DNA of 64,000 bases from AP-15 sp963790875. GTDB taxonomy: Bacteria > Pseudomonadota > Alphaproteobacteria > ATCC43930 > CGMCC-115725. The stretch covers positions 1-64,000 of the forward strand of contig CAWBQT010000014.1 in NCBI GenBank assembly GCA_963790875.1. Reading direction: 5' to 3'. Positions 46,070-55,505 of the stretch are shown here, one piece after another (position 1 is the first letter of the stretch; each line of letters opens with the position of its first letter). Made by a program: the position numbers and the translations under genes. Under the pieces are notes generated by a model, which was not told the origin of the DNA, ran no database searches, and saw only the letters and a list, made by a program, of their open reading frames with translations.

Positions 46070-46990
46070 ATGACCAACTATCCGCGTGACTTCATCGGCT
46101 ATGCCAACAATCCACCTGATCCAAGGTGGCCGGGCGGCGCGTTGCTCGCGATCAACTTTGTGGTGAACTATGAGGAAGGTGGAGAGCGATCGATTCTGCA
46201 TGGAGATCAGACCTCGGAAACGCGCCTCTCCGATCTCGCCACGGCCGCACCTATCCGGAACAGGCGAGACCTCAATATGGAATCGGCCTACGAGTACGGC
46301 GCCCGCGTCGGCACATGGCGCCTGCTCAAATTGTTGCAGGACCGCCGTGTGCCATTCACCGCGTACGTCGTCGGTATGGCGTTGGAGTGCAACCCGCCGG
46401 TCGCGGCAGCGATGGCGGCGGCCGGATGCGACTTCGTGGACCACGGCTGGCGCTGGATCGATTACCACGATGTCGAAATCGACGTCGAGCGCGAGCACAT
46501 CCGTCGCTCCGTCGAGGTCATCAGCCGCCTTACTGGATCCCGTCCGCTCGGGTGGTACGTCGGCACGCCCAGCCCGAACACACGGCGTCTGGTCGTCGAC
46601 GAGGGCGGATTCCTCTACGACAGTGATGCCTACAATGACGAGTTGCCGTATTGGAACCACGAGTTCGGCCGACCACATCTCATCATCCCGCACACGCTCG
46701 ACGACAACGACACAAGGTTGGCGCGCGGCCTTGGCTGGGGCCAGGCCGGAGATTTTTTCACCTCGCTCAAGGACAACTTCGACGCACTCTACACACTGGG
46801 TTCCGAGACACCGCGGATGATGACTGTGGCGGTGCATTGCCGCCTTGCGGGCAAGCCGGCGCGCGCGGCCGCTTTTGCGCGATTCGTCGACTACGTGCTG
46901 GCGCAGGATAGAGTTTGGGTTTGCCGCCGGCTCGACATCGCCCGGCATTGGGCCGCCAATCATCCACCCATGGAGCAAGCATCGAAATGA
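46070..46990 (+). CDS. puuE: Allantoinase-like polysaccharide deacetylase family protein (PuuE)
   Basis: A 306-residue NodB-fold protein matching the PuuE group, metal-independent allantoinases of purine catabolism. Signatures are YPRDFIGYANNPPDPRWPGG at the N terminus, FVVNYEEGGERSILHGD (about 28-44), NMESAYEYGARVGTWRLLKLL (about 66-86), RWIDYHDVE and the pattern GWYVGTPSPNTRRLVVDEGGFLYDSDAYNDELPYW (about 163-197). The ATG at 46070 starts at the family position, though the frame is open upstream. Its stop overlaps the ATG of a D-aminoacylase-like amidohydrolase, so the pair may act on allantoin or another cyclic or N-carbamoyl amide. A ureidoglycolate lyase-like gene lies far away at 423. 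Confidence 0.75.
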   Translation: MTNYPRDFIGYANNPPDPRWPGGALLAINFVVNYEEGGERSILHGDQTSETRLSDLATAAPIRNRRDLNMESAYEYGARVGTWRLLKLLQDRRVPFTAYVVGMALECNPPVAAAMAAAGCDFVDHGWRWIDYHDVEIDVEREHIRRSVEVISRLTGSRPLGWYVGTPSPNTRRLVVDEGGFLYDSDAYNDELPYWNHEFGRPHLIIPHTLDDNDTRLARGLGWGQAGDFFTSLKDNFDALYTLGSETPRMMTVAVHCRLAGKPARAAAFARFVDYVLAQDRVWVCRRLDIARHWAANHPPMEQASK

Positions 46991-48450
46991 GCGGCAAACA
47001 GGAGAGCAACTGCATCATCCGCAATAGCACGGTAATCGACGGCACCGGCGCTCCACGCTTCGGCGCCGATATCGCAATCGCAGGCGATCGTATCGCTGCT
47101 GTTGGAGGATCGTCCCTACGCGTAAAGGGCGCGAAAGAGATCGATGCCCGTGGCATGATCGTCGCGCCCGGCTTCATCGATGCCCATGCGCACGACGACC
47201 TGGCGCTTCTGTCGATGCCCGACATGACACCAAAGATCAGTCAGGGCGTCACCACTGTCGTCGCCGGAAACTGCGGTATCAGTCTGGCTCCGCTCGCCAT
47301 GCCAGGTGTCCCGCCGCCGCCGCTTGATTTGCTGGGCAGCGAGCCCGGCTGGCTCCGCTTCGGGCGCTTTCGCGACTTCGTGGACGCGCTGCGTGATAGT
47401 TCGCCCGCGGTCAACTGCGGTCTGCTCGTCGGTCACATCACGTTGCGGCACCGCGTCATGGACCGGTTAGACCGCGCTGCGACTGCCGCCGAAGTCGCGG
47501 AAATGCAGCGCCAGGTACAGGCGGCGATGAATGAGGGTGCAATCGGCTTCAGCACCGGTCTTGACTATCCGAGTGCCGTTGCTGCTCCCACCGAGGAGAT
47601 TTTGCCCCTCGTGGAGGCCGTCAAGCCGCATGGTGGGCTTTATTGTTCCCATCACCGCAATTACTTCGAAAAACTGGAAGAAGCGATTGAAGAGGCGCTG
47701 ATGATCGGGCGGAAGACTGCGGTCCCGGTGACGATCTCGCATCATCAATGCACGGGCCGCGACAATTTCGGGAAGGCGCCGCAGACCCTCGCCGTCATCG
47801 ACGCCGCCCGGAAGTCGCAAGCGATTGGCCTTGACGCGTATCCCTACAATGCGAGTTCCAAGGGCCTCGATCCCGGCCGTGCAAAACCCGGCGTGAAGAT
47901 CATGGTGACGTGGTCCACCAACTTTCCGCAGCACGCGGGCAAGATGCTGGACTACATCTCCGCCGAATGGTCGTGCAGCAACATGGAAGCTGCCGAGCGG
48001 CTGATGCCGGCGGGCGCCATCTATTTTCAACTCGACGAGGATGATGTGCGAACGATCCTCGCGTATGAGCACACCATGATCGGCTCCGACGGCTTGCCAA
48101 ACGACAAGCATCCGCATCCGCGCTTGTGGGGCACGTTCGCGCGCGTGCTCGGTCATTATTCGCGTGATGTCGGGTTGTTCTCGCTGGAAGAGGCCGTGCG
48201 CCGCATGACCGGTCTGCCGGCAAAATGGTTCGGTTTCCCGGATCGCGGAGTGCTGCGGAAGGGTGCGTACGCCGATCTCGTCGTGTTCGACCCGGAGAGC
48301 GTCAACGATGTCGGCGATTTCGTCGATCCGGCCCGCCCGGCCCGCGGGATCAAGATGGTCATGGTGAACGGTACGACAACCTGGCGGGACGGATACGGAA
48401 CGGGCGAACGGCCGGGCCGGGTCCTTGGGCACACCACCGCCGCCGCGTGA
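46987..48450 (+). CDS. N-acyl-D-amino-acid deacylase family amidohydrolase
   Basis: A 487-residue amidohydrolase-superfamily enzyme. It has an N-terminal beta sandwich (IIRNSTVIDGTGAPRFGADI), the metal HxH in PGFIDAHAHDD (about 58-68), VVAGNCGISLAP (the D-aminoacylase Cys ligand), YCSHHRNY and VTISHHQCTG (His ligands), GSDGLPNDKHPHPR (catalytic Asp) and a C-terminal sandwich with GAYADLVVFDPESV. This is the D-aminoacylase/dihydropyrimidinase-like branch. It overlaps the PuuE-like gene by four bases (ATGA). The likely reaction is hydrolysis of an N-acyl or N-carbamoyl amide produced by its partner. Confidence 0.85.
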   Translation: MSGKQESNCIIRNSTVIDGTGAPRFGADIAIAGDRIAAVGGSSLRVKGAKEIDARGMIVAPGFIDAHAHDDLALLSMPDMTPKISQGVTTVVAGNCGISLAPLAMPGVPPPPLDLLGSEPGWLRFGRFRDFVDALRDSSPAVNCGLLVGHITLRHRVMDRLDRAATAAEVAEMQRQVQAAMNEGAIGFSTGLDYPSAVAAPTEEILPLVEAVKPHGGLYCSHHRNYFEKLEEAIEEALMIGRKTAVPVTISHHQCTGRDNFGKAPQTLAVIDAARKSQAIGLDAYPYNASSKGLDPGRAKPGVKIMVTWSTNFPQHAGKMLDYISAEWSCSNMEAAERLMPAGAIYFQLDEDDVRTILAYEHTMIGSDGLPNDKHPHPRLWGTFARVLGHYSRDVGLFSLEEAVRRMTGLPAKWFGFPDRGVLRKGAYADLVVFDPESVNDVGDFVDPARPARGIKMVMVNGTTTWRDGYGTGERPGRVLGHTTAAA

Positions 48451-48983
48451 GTCGCCTCGCCGGCTACTTCAGCGCGAACCCGTGGCCGTTCACGGTCATG
48501 GTTGCTCAACGGTTAGCGGAACCGGGGAGCGTCGAGCGTCCGCAATGGGTCGGATTCGGCCAGCCCTGAGCTGCTTGCGGAAAGCCCGCCTTGCGCCGGA
48601 GTGACCCATCGCCTGCTGCAGTAGGCGATCCAAATCCCTCGCCTCGAAACCTGTGCCGCCCGCCCGGGTTTTTCTTTTTGGCTGCCGGTTGGGGGTCACG
48701 ACATAGAACGGGCAGGATAGCACGCTTCGCGGCACAGATCAGGAACACAGACGGGATGCGTTGGGAGGCAGTGACCGCAATGGGTGGGAAAGCGGGCTGG
48801 CGGCTTCGGATGTGCAATGCTGAATGGCTGACACTGACCCATCGTCGAGGCGACCCTGGTCGGGACAACTCGTAGGCTGCGCCCCTTCGCCAATGTGCGA
48901 TAATGCCGCGCCGACGCGCCCGTCACCGTCGGTCGGTTGAACGGGCGCTAGAGCTACTGTGCTGCGGGAGGCATCGACGCCAG
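48451..48983. other. Intergenic region, nothing recognised
   Basis: A 533-bp gap upstream of the aldolase gene. Open frames on either strand are short, Arg-rich and without ribosome sites. No repeat or RNA structure stands out. Confidence 0.4.
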
Positions 48984-49733
48984 ATGAACGCCATCAAAGA
49001 CTCCATCAAGTCAGGTAGAACCGTCGTCGGGACCACCGGGGCTCCGAACGTCGACGTATCGATCCTGGCCGATGCCGGGTACGACTTCGTGCTGTTCGAC
49101 ACCCAGCACTCCCCCTGGGAGATCAAGCAGCTGCAGCCGTCGATCCAGGCGATGCGCGGCAAGCAGGCGGCGCCGCTGGTGCGCGTCGCCGGCAACCACG
49201 CCGATCAGATCTGCTTCGCGCTTGACGCCGGGGCGCGCGGCATCGTTGTGCCGATGGTCAACACCCGCGCGGAGGCGGAGGCCGTCGTGCGCGCCTGCCG
49301 CTACTATCCCCTTGGCAGCCGCAGCAACGCCAGGGTGCGCGGCGAGTGGGGCGAGTTCAAGAATTACCGCGATTACCTCGATACCGTGAACAACGGGCTC
49401 GTTATCGTGCCGATGATCGAGACCAACCAGTCGCTGGAGAATCTCGATGCCATCGCCTCGGTCCCGGGCGTCGACGTCCTGCTGATCGGCCCGTCCGACC
49501 TTTCGATCGAGCTGGGGGTGCCGCTCGACTACCCGTGCGACACCTATCAGCGAGCGCTCGATAAAATCGCGGCAACCGCCGCGAAGCGCGGCATCGCCGC
49601 CGGGATGTATTTCATCCCGCCCGAGATGGACCCGAACTTCTTCGTCCAGAAGGGGTTCAAGTTCTTCACCATGCCGTGGGGCCCCTGGGCGAAGGCCGGG
49701 ATCCAGAACGGCCTGGCCGGGATCAAGCGCTAA
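48984..49733 (+). CDS. HpcH/HpaI family aldolase
   Basis: A 249-residue class II (metal-dependent) aldolase of the HpaI type that cleaves 4-hydroxy-2-oxo acids to pyruvate and an aldehyde. Features: DAGYDFVLFDTQHSPWEI (about 29-46), APLVRVAGNHADQICFALDAGARGIVVPMVNTRAEAEAVV (about 62-101), the metal Glu in VPMIETNQSLENL and the Asp in LLIGPSDLSIELG. The ATG at 48984 follows GGGAGG. It ends with a normal family C terminus. No other meta-cleavage gene is adjacent. Confidence 0.85.
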   Translation: MNAIKDSIKSGRTVVGTTGAPNVDVSILADAGYDFVLFDTQHSPWEIKQLQPSIQAMRGKQAAPLVRVAGNHADQICFALDAGARGIVVPMVNTRAEAEAVVRACRYYPLGSRSNARVRGEWGEFKNYRDYLDTVNNGLVIVPMIETNQSLENLDAIASVPGVDVLLIGPSDLSIELGVPLDYPCDTYQRALDKIAATAAKRGIAAGMYFIPPEMDPNFFVQKGFKFFTMPWGPWAKAGIQNGLAGIKR

Positions 49734-49842
49734 CGACGGTCGACGCGGACGGTCCGGCGAACCGCCAGATCGCCCAGCGTGCGCCGCTGATCAGTCGTTC
49801 CGCCACGCCGACGCGGGATGCGCCATTGGATAGCCAACGAAG

Positions 49843-49974
49843 GACACGCGGCTGATCCAGGACTTCCTCGGCCATGCCTCCATTGCTAATACGGTGCGCT
49901 ATACGAAGCTGGCTCCGGGTTCGCCTGGCTGTGGTGCGGGTGCGCTAAACGGGGCCAGATCACGGATGACTTGA
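49843..49974 (+). pseudogene. Tyrosine recombinase, C-terminal fragment
   Basis: A 43-residue frame reads DTRLIQDFLGHASIANTVRY followed by TKLAP, then an unrelated tail to TGA 49972-49974. This is the catalytic end of phage-type integrases: LGH-S with the conserved His, and TxxYT with the nucleophile Tyr (present, in VRYTKL). Nothing of the N-terminal or central part precedes it, so it is a relic. Confidence 0.75.
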
Positions 49975-50145
49975 CCGCCGACGCGTGCTCTGCCCTGCCG
50001 TTCGACCAACGATCACATGACAGCCTGCCTCTGAATCGAGATGAAACGCCCGGAATGGGTGGATTCCGGTCCTTCGCCGACACGCGTGCCAACGGTGAGG
50101 GTAGCGCCGAAGGACTAAACCCTCACCCAAGACAGGAGCCCCCCA

Positions 50146-50304
50146 ATGACCGACAAGGCCATCAGTTCGTTACGCCGGCGACTGATCGAGGACATGGCGA
50201 TGGGTCGGCTCACCCCGAAGACGCAGTACCAGTATATCCGTCAGTGGAGGCGGAGTGTTCTCCCGCGAGCACTGTGGCCAAGCGCTAGTTTGGCGCCCAG
50301 ATGA
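50146..50304 (+). pseudogene. Tyrosine recombinase, N-terminal fragment
   Basis: From ATG 50146, with a GACAGGAG ribosome site, the frame encodes MTDKAISSLRRRLIEDMAMG and TPKTQYQYIRQWRRS. This is the SAM-like N-terminal domain opening of integrases often linked to IS91-type elements (MTDKAISPLR... type). It breaks off after about 39 residues and runs into the 3' end of the BNR gene on the other strand. Together with the C-terminal piece at 49843 it marks an old recombination site. Confidence 0.7.
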
Positions 50305-51257
50305 GGGCGTGCACCTCGCCAAATTCCCTGGCAAACTTGCTCCAGGAATCGCCCGCATCGGTGCTGCAGAAGACCTCACCGTTGACGCTACTGGCCAGCA
50401 GAAAATCGGGGTCGGCAGCGTGCGTGGCCAGGTTCCAGATCGTGCCGTTCGGGGCTAGTGGTAACGGCAGTGTCTCCCAAGTCTGCCCCCGGTCACGCGA
50501 GCGGTGCAGCGCTCCGAGGCCACCGAAGGCGCTCTCTCCGTTCCCCAGGTAGATTACCTGGGGGTCGTCCGCCTTAACGAGCACGCCCCGGCAGTACGGG
50601 ATGGAGACCTGGCTCCTGACCTGCACGGGCTCCCAGGTGGCCCCGTTATCGGTGCTAGAGAAGATTTCCCGCGGTGTGATGGTCAACAATGTCTTTGGCG
50701 GCCCGACCGTGATGGCCAGGTTATGGATGTCCGGAATCAGTGACACCGCTGGTAACGATCTCCCACGTCTTGCCGCCGTCCTTGCTGTGACGCACGCCGT
50801 CTACTTCGAGGCCGGCCCAGATGTGCTGATGGTCGACCGGGTCGACCACCAGGGCGGTCACCCTGGGGATGCCCACGTTGGGGCACTCCTCGGCTATTTG
50901 CACCGACAGCTTGTCCCAATGCTGGCCGCCATCAGTGGAGCGGAACAGCGCCGCCGGTCTGGTGCCCGCAAAGATAATGTTGGGGGCGGCAGGATCAATG
51001 GCGAGGGCCCAGATGGGGATCTCGTTCATGGGCGAGTCCAGCCGCTCCCAATGCTCGCCGCTGTCCTCGCTGCGGTACACGCCGCTCTCCGCACCACAGT
51101 ACATGATACGAGCGTCACTGGGATGCACCGCCAGGGCGCGCACGGCGCTTTCGCTATAAAGGCCGTGGCGGACCCGCAGCCAGGTGTCTCCACCATCGCT
51201 GCTGCGCCAAATGCCTTGTCCAAGGGTGCCTACACAGATCGTGGCATTTTGCGTCAT
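50285..51257 (-). CDS. BNR/sialidase-like beta-propeller protein (apparent frameshift at 50735-50736)
   Basis: ATG 51257 follows an AGGAGAG site. The frame encodes Asp-box blades (SSDGGDTWLRV, SEDSGEHWERL, STDGGQHWDKL, SKDGGKTWEIV), then stops near 50721. The other frame continues PDIHNLAITVGPPKTLLT, SSTDNGATWEPV, SRDRGQTWETL and STDAGDSWSKF to the TGA at 50285. Removing one T from the TT at 50735-50736 joins VTD-PDIHNLAIT, giving about 323 residues with seven Asp-box blades. No signal peptide, so it may be cytoplasmic; this YCF48/glycosyl-hydrolase-like family has no known reaction. Either a sequencing indel or a decayed gene. Confidence 0.7.
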
Positions 51258-51282
51258 GGTCTCTCTCCTTCTGTTACGACGC

Positions 51283-52455
51283 TTACCTAGAAACCCGCAG
51301 GGCCTTTCGCACCGCCTCGCCAATCGGCACAAAGGGGTTCTCCTCCGGGGTGGTGGCGCGGAACATCCGGTTGTGGGTTATGGCGACCGCCAGCCGGGTA
51401 TCGGGATCCGCCCACCCGATCGATCCCCCTGCACCGGGATGGCCAAAGGTCCGCGGGTTCCTCCCCGCCGCGACCATCGACAGGGGTGGGGCTGCATCGC
51501 CAATGCTCGCCACGAGATGGAAGCCACCGATGCTGCCGTTGTGAGGCACGCCTTGCACGTAGTCATAATCACAAGGCGGACGCGGCACGCTGAACCAGCG
51601 CACCCGCTCTTCCGACAGGAGGCGCACCCGATCCAGCGCCCCACCTTGGGCGAGCATGGCGAAGAACCGCGCGGCGCTGCGCGCGTTCATGATGCCGCCG
51701 GCACCCGGCAGACAGGCCCGCCGCACGTCAGCCCGTCCAAACACCTCTTGGGTCGTCCCCACCTGTGGCGGAATCGCCAGGGGGCTGAGCGCTGCAGGGG
51801 CCATTCCAGGTGCGCCCGGAGGGATCGGCGGCATATTGGTAAGGGTGGCTACCCGCGCTTCGACCCCATCCGGGATGCCCACCCAAAGGCTGTCGAGGTC
51901 CAGTGGCTGAGAGATTTCCTCCTGGATGAAGGTGCCAAACTGCCTGCTGCGCGGATCGGTGCGCCGCACTACTTCGCCGATGACCCAGCCAAAAGTATAC
52001 GACATGTAGGCCGCCTTGGTCCCCGGCTCAAACAACGGATGCATGTCGGCGATGCGCTGCACCATCCAGTCCCAGTCGCACATCAACTCCGGGGTCACCC
52101 CGAGGGGCATGATGGGAACCCCGAGCCGGTGCGTGAGGGCGTCATACAGCGTCGCCTTGTCTTTCCCGTGCGCGCCGAACTCAGGCCAATAGTGGGCGAT
52201 GGGCATAGCGTAATCCACCAGCCCGCGCTCCGCCTGGATGTGCAACGCCACTGCCGTCACCGCCTTGGTGACGGAGAACACCGGAAAGAGAGTGTCAGCA
52301 TCGACCCGCCTCCCAGTGGGGATATCGGCGAGGCCACCCCAGACATCGACGACTTGTTTGCCATCCACATAGGCCACTACCTGCAGGCCGATCTCGCCGC
52401 GTTTGCCGATGGCGGCGTCAACGGCTTCCTGGACCATGCTATTTGGGTTCGCCAT
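51283..52455 (-). CDS. Beta-lactamase-fold serine hydrolase (EstB-like esterase)
   Basis: A 390-residue class C beta-lactamase-fold enzyme. The SxxK motif is FSVTKAV (Ser61-Lys64) and the Tyr motif is AAYMSYTFGWV (Tyr150, in the YxxxTFG form of EstB-type esterases). A HPGAGGSIGWADP loop near the C terminus replaces KTG. ATG 52455 follows GGGAGGGG. No signal peptide is visible, consistent with a cytoplasmic esterase rather than a resistance enzyme. The frameshifted BNR gene is 25 bp downstream on the same strand. Confidence 0.85.
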   Translation of the reverse strand: MANPNSMVQEAVDAAIGKRGEIGLQVVAYVDGKQVVDVWGGLADIPTGRRVDADTLFPVFSVTKAVTAVALHIQAERGLVDYAMPIAHYWPEFGAHGKDKATLYDALTHRLGVPIMPLGVTPELMCDWDWMVQRIADMHPLFEPGTKAAYMSYTFGWVIGEVVRRTDPRSRQFGTFIQEEISQPLDLDSLWVGIPDGVEARVATLTNMPPIPPGAPGMAPAALSPLAIPPQVGTTQEVFGRADVRRACLPGAGGIMNARSAARFFAMLAQGGALDRVRLLSEERVRWFSVPRPPCDYDYVQGVPHNGSIGGFHLVASIGDAAPPLSMVAAGRNPRTFGHPGAGGSIGWADPDTRLAVAITHNRMFRATTPEENPFVPIGEAVRKALRVSR

Positions 52456-53104
52456 AGTACCCCTCCCACTCCTTCTTGGAGCCGTCGATACGTCCCAGCT
52501 CACACAACCTTTCTACTCAAGAAACGCCATCCTTGCCTTTATCACTCCTCCACTTGGCGCCTCCTCCGCCTGCGGAGCAGGCCTCCGCTGTCCACGGCCG
52601 TCGCGATGTCTCGCGCCATGGCGATGGCGGCCCTTGATCAATAAACTTACGTCCCGCCTAACGCAGAAGACAGCGGAAATGACGGCTACGCCCGTTCACG
52701 CCGGTACCGCGGCATCGCTCGGTCGCACGCTTGGCGGCGTGATCCTTCAGGCTGTCGACGAAGGCCGTTGGGAACGGCTTGCCACCGGGCTGCCGGACGG
52801 GCACCGACGTGCAGACGACTTGGCAGCCTGGCCAGCGTTGCGGCCCGGACGGTCAGGAATGTGTCCGCGGCCGCGGGCATTTCAACAGCGAGGCGCCGCG
52901 GGTGGGCTCGGGGCGATGACGCCGGCTGAGATCCGCCGACTGGGTGGATTCGCGGGGATCAACCCAGCTTCCGGAGAGATGACCCCGCTCGAGAAGTCGG
53001 CGTCGATCACCGCGTCGTGCAGACCGCCAGTCCGCGCCGTCGTGAATGATGGCGTCGAGTTTCCGCGCTATCACACAAGTCCGCATTGAGACCTTCCACA
53101 AGAA
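52456..53104. other. Intergenic region, nothing recognised
   Basis: A 649-bp stretch upstream of the serine hydrolase. An open frame on the plus strand (about 52680-53089) has no convincing start or family. The base composition is like the flanks. Confidence 0.35.
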
Positions 53105-54937
53105 TCAGGACTTCCGTTCGACATCCTCGATCTCCTCGCGCAGCATTTCCAGGGTCAGCCACTGCTCCTCGGCCGCCGCAAGCCTGTCCTGCGCATCGGC
53201 CAGCGCCTTTGTCACTTCGCCGAACCGCCGCGGATCGCGCGCATAGAAGTCCGCGTCGGCGAGGACGGCATTCAGTCCGGCAATCTCCTTCTGCAATCCC
53301 GCGATCCGGGCCGGCAGCGTCTCCAAGGCATGTCGGTCCTTGAACCCCATCCGTTGCGGGTGAGCGGGGTGCGCTCTGGCTTCGGTTGCCGGTCGCGGTC
53401 GCCTGGTCGTCGACGGTACTGTCTGCCGCAATCCGCGCCGCGGTAGTGCGCGCTGAGCCAGCATGTCGGTGTAGCCGCCAGCGTACTCGATCCAGCGTCC
53501 GTTGCCCTCGGTGGCTACGACCGACGTCACTACCCGATCGAGAAAGTCGCGGTCGTGGCTGACCAGCAGCACCGTGCCCGGATACTCGGCCAGGCGCTCT
53601 TGCAACAGGTCCAGGGTTTCCAGGTCCAGATCGTTGGTCGGTTCGTCCAGCACGAGCAGGTTGGATGGCCGGGCGAACGCGCGAGCCAGGGTCAGCCGAG
53701 CACGCTCGCCGCCGGATAGCACCCCGACCGGGGTGAGCGCCTGATCGGGGCGGAATAGGAAGTCCTTCATGTAGCCGACCACGTGCCTGCTCTGGCCGTT
53801 GGTCGTTACCGTATCACCGCGGCCGCCGGTCAGCGCCTCGCTCAAGCTCTGCGCAGGATCGAGGCTTTCGCGCCGTTGGTCGAGGGTCACCCGAGCGAGG
53901 TTTGTGCCGAGCCGCACCTCGCCGGCATCGGGCGCCAGCGCGCCGGTCAGCAAATTCAGCAGGGTCGTCTTGCCGGCGCCGTTGGGGCCGACAACACCGA
54001 CCCGGTCGCCACGGAGGATCCGCACCGAAAAATCGCGAACGATCGGGCGACCGCCGTAGGATTTCGACACGCCCTCCGCGACCATGACGAGCCGGCCCGA
54101 CAAATCCGCCTGAGCGGCCTCAAGACGGACCATGCCCTGGGCAGCACGCCGCCCCCGCCGCTTTTGGCGCAGCGCGTGTAGGTCCGCAAGGCGCCGCTGG
54201 TTGCGGGTGCGGCGGGCAGTGACGCCGTAGCGCAGCCAATCCTCCTCGATCGCGATCTTGCGACCGAGCTTGTGATGCTCGCTTTCTTCCTGCTCCAGCA
54301 ACGCGTCACGCCACGGCTCGAACGCCTTGAAGCCCTCGTCAAGGGTCCGTGTGATGCCGCGGTCGAGCCAGATCGTGGTGCGCGAGATGCGCTCCAGAAG
54401 CCGGCGGTCGTGGCTGACCAGCACAAGTCCGGAATGCATTCGGGTCAACTCGCGCTCCAGCCACTCGATACCCGGCAGGTCGAGATGATTGGTCGGCTCG
54501 TCGAGCAGCAGGATATCGGGCGAGGCGGCCAACAGGCCCGCCAGCGCCGCACGGCGCGCCTCGCCGCCGGACAGCGAAGAAGGATCTTCCCCACCGCTCA
54601 AGCCGAGCTCTTTGAGCAGGTATGGCGCGCGGCGGTGACCCTCGGCCGCCTCGGGCCCGAGCCCCGCCTCGACATAGGCCAGCGTGGTAGTGAAACCCGA
54701 TAAATCGGGTTCCTGTGCCAAATAACGGATCGCAATCCCAGGCTGGGCGAAGCGGCGACCCGCGTCGGGCTGCACGAGTCCTGCGGCAATCCGCAGCAAA
54801 GTGGATTTGCCGGAGCCGTTGCGCCCGACCAGGCAGATCCGGTCACCGGCGGCGACAGCCAGCCCTGCGCCCGACAGCAGGGGTGCTCCACCAAAGGTGA
54901 GGCTGATGTCCTGCAGCAGAAGCAACGGGAGCGGCAT
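53105..54937 (-). CDS. uup: ABC-F family ATPase Uup
   Basis: A 610-residue soluble ABC-F protein with two ATPase cassettes. The first has Walker A GRNGSGKST (about 38-46), SLSGGEARR and LLLDEPTNHLD. The second has GPNGAGKTT, VLSGGERARL and LVLDEPTNDLD. The linker between them carries an arm (WLRYGVTARRTRNQRR...). The C-terminal 85 residues form a charged coiled coil (ETLPARIAGLQKEIAGLNAVL), the Uup hallmark that binds branched DNA or the ribosome. Length matches Uup (about 600-640). ATG 54937 starts the usual LLLLQDISLTFGG. It is a housekeeping gene, flanked here by accessory DNA. Confidence 0.85.
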   Translation of the reverse strand: MPLPLLLLQDISLTFGGAPLLSGAGLAVAAGDRICLVGRNGSGKSTLLRIAAGLVQPDAGRRFAQPGIAIRYLAQEPDLSGFTTTLAYVEAGLGPEAAEGHRRAPYLLKELGLSGGEDPSSLSGGEARRAALAGLLAASPDILLLDEPTNHLDLPGIEWLERELTRMHSGLVLVSHDRRLLERISRTTIWLDRGITRTLDEGFKAFEPWRDALLEQEESEHHKLGRKIAIEEDWLRYGVTARRTRNQRRLADLHALRQKRRGRRAAQGMVRLEAAQADLSGRLVMVAEGVSKSYGGRPIVRDFSVRILRGDRVGVVGPNGAGKTTLLNLLTGALAPDAGEVRLGTNLARVTLDQRRESLDPAQSLSEALTGGRGDTVTTNGQSRHVVGYMKDFLFRPDQALTPVGVLSGGERARLTLARAFARPSNLLVLDEPTNDLDLETLDLLQERLAEYPGTVLLVSHDRDFLDRVVTSVVATEGNGRWIEYAGGYTDMLAQRALPRRGLRQTVPSTTRRPRPATEARAHPAHPQRMGFKDRHALETLPARIAGLQKEIAGLNAVLADADFYARDPRRFGEVTKALADAQDRLAAAEEQWLTLEMLREEIEDVERKS

Positions 54938-55222
54938 CGCGACCGAAATATCACGTCGAGGCTTTTGCCGGTGAGATAGTCTCGGTGCTCGTCGGGATCA
55001 GCGTAGAGCAGTTTCCGATTGGGCAGATTCGAAAATAAGCGCCTCGTAACACCCGCGGCACGCGCACGCGGCCGGGGGCGGCCCCGAGTATCGTCGCGCC
55101 GATGTCATGTCGGACGCGGAGCACACGCGGAAGCTGATGATCGAAGGCGGGGGATGTCGCCGGCTGCGCGACGGGCTTGCACAAAGCAAATCGGGCGGAT
55201 CGCGCAGCGGTCTCCCCGCGCG

Positions 55223-55500
55223 TCATCCCGAACCGACCGACGCGTAATCGGCCGCCCCCTCGGCGATCCACTGGAACATGCGAACCCGCGCGACCGGGTC
55301 CGCCGGCAGGAATTTCCCGGTCTTCACGCACAAATACATCAGGATCGCCCAAGACTGGGTCACGGTCAGGGGTTTTCCCCCCGACCCTTCGGGATCGATC
55401 AGGGTCGGGATGCGCACAGTCGGGTCGATCTTCAAGTAGTCGGCGGCCCTTTGGTCGCCTTGACCCAGATTGAGCACATGGATCTTGCAGATGAGGGTCT
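55223..55500 (-). pseudogene. Glutathione S-transferase, N-terminal domain fragment
   Basis: The frame encodes NLGQGDQRAADYLKIDPTVR, IPTLIDPEGSGGKPLTVTQS, WAILMYLCVKTGKFLPADP and a degenerate end ADYASVGSG. The IPTL and TQS-AILMYL elements are those of the GST thioredoxin-like domain. The first strand (catalytic Ser/Tyr/Cys) and the whole helical C-terminal domain are missing. It lies just downstream of the amidase gene on the same strand and is probably a relic. Confidence 0.7.
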
Positions 55501-55505
55501 GTACG

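Noticed and set aside
48496..48868. Possible tRNA or small gene in the 48.5-48.9 kb gap
   Set aside because: No cloverleaf or TPsiC-like sequence could be drawn, and the open frames have no ribosome site.
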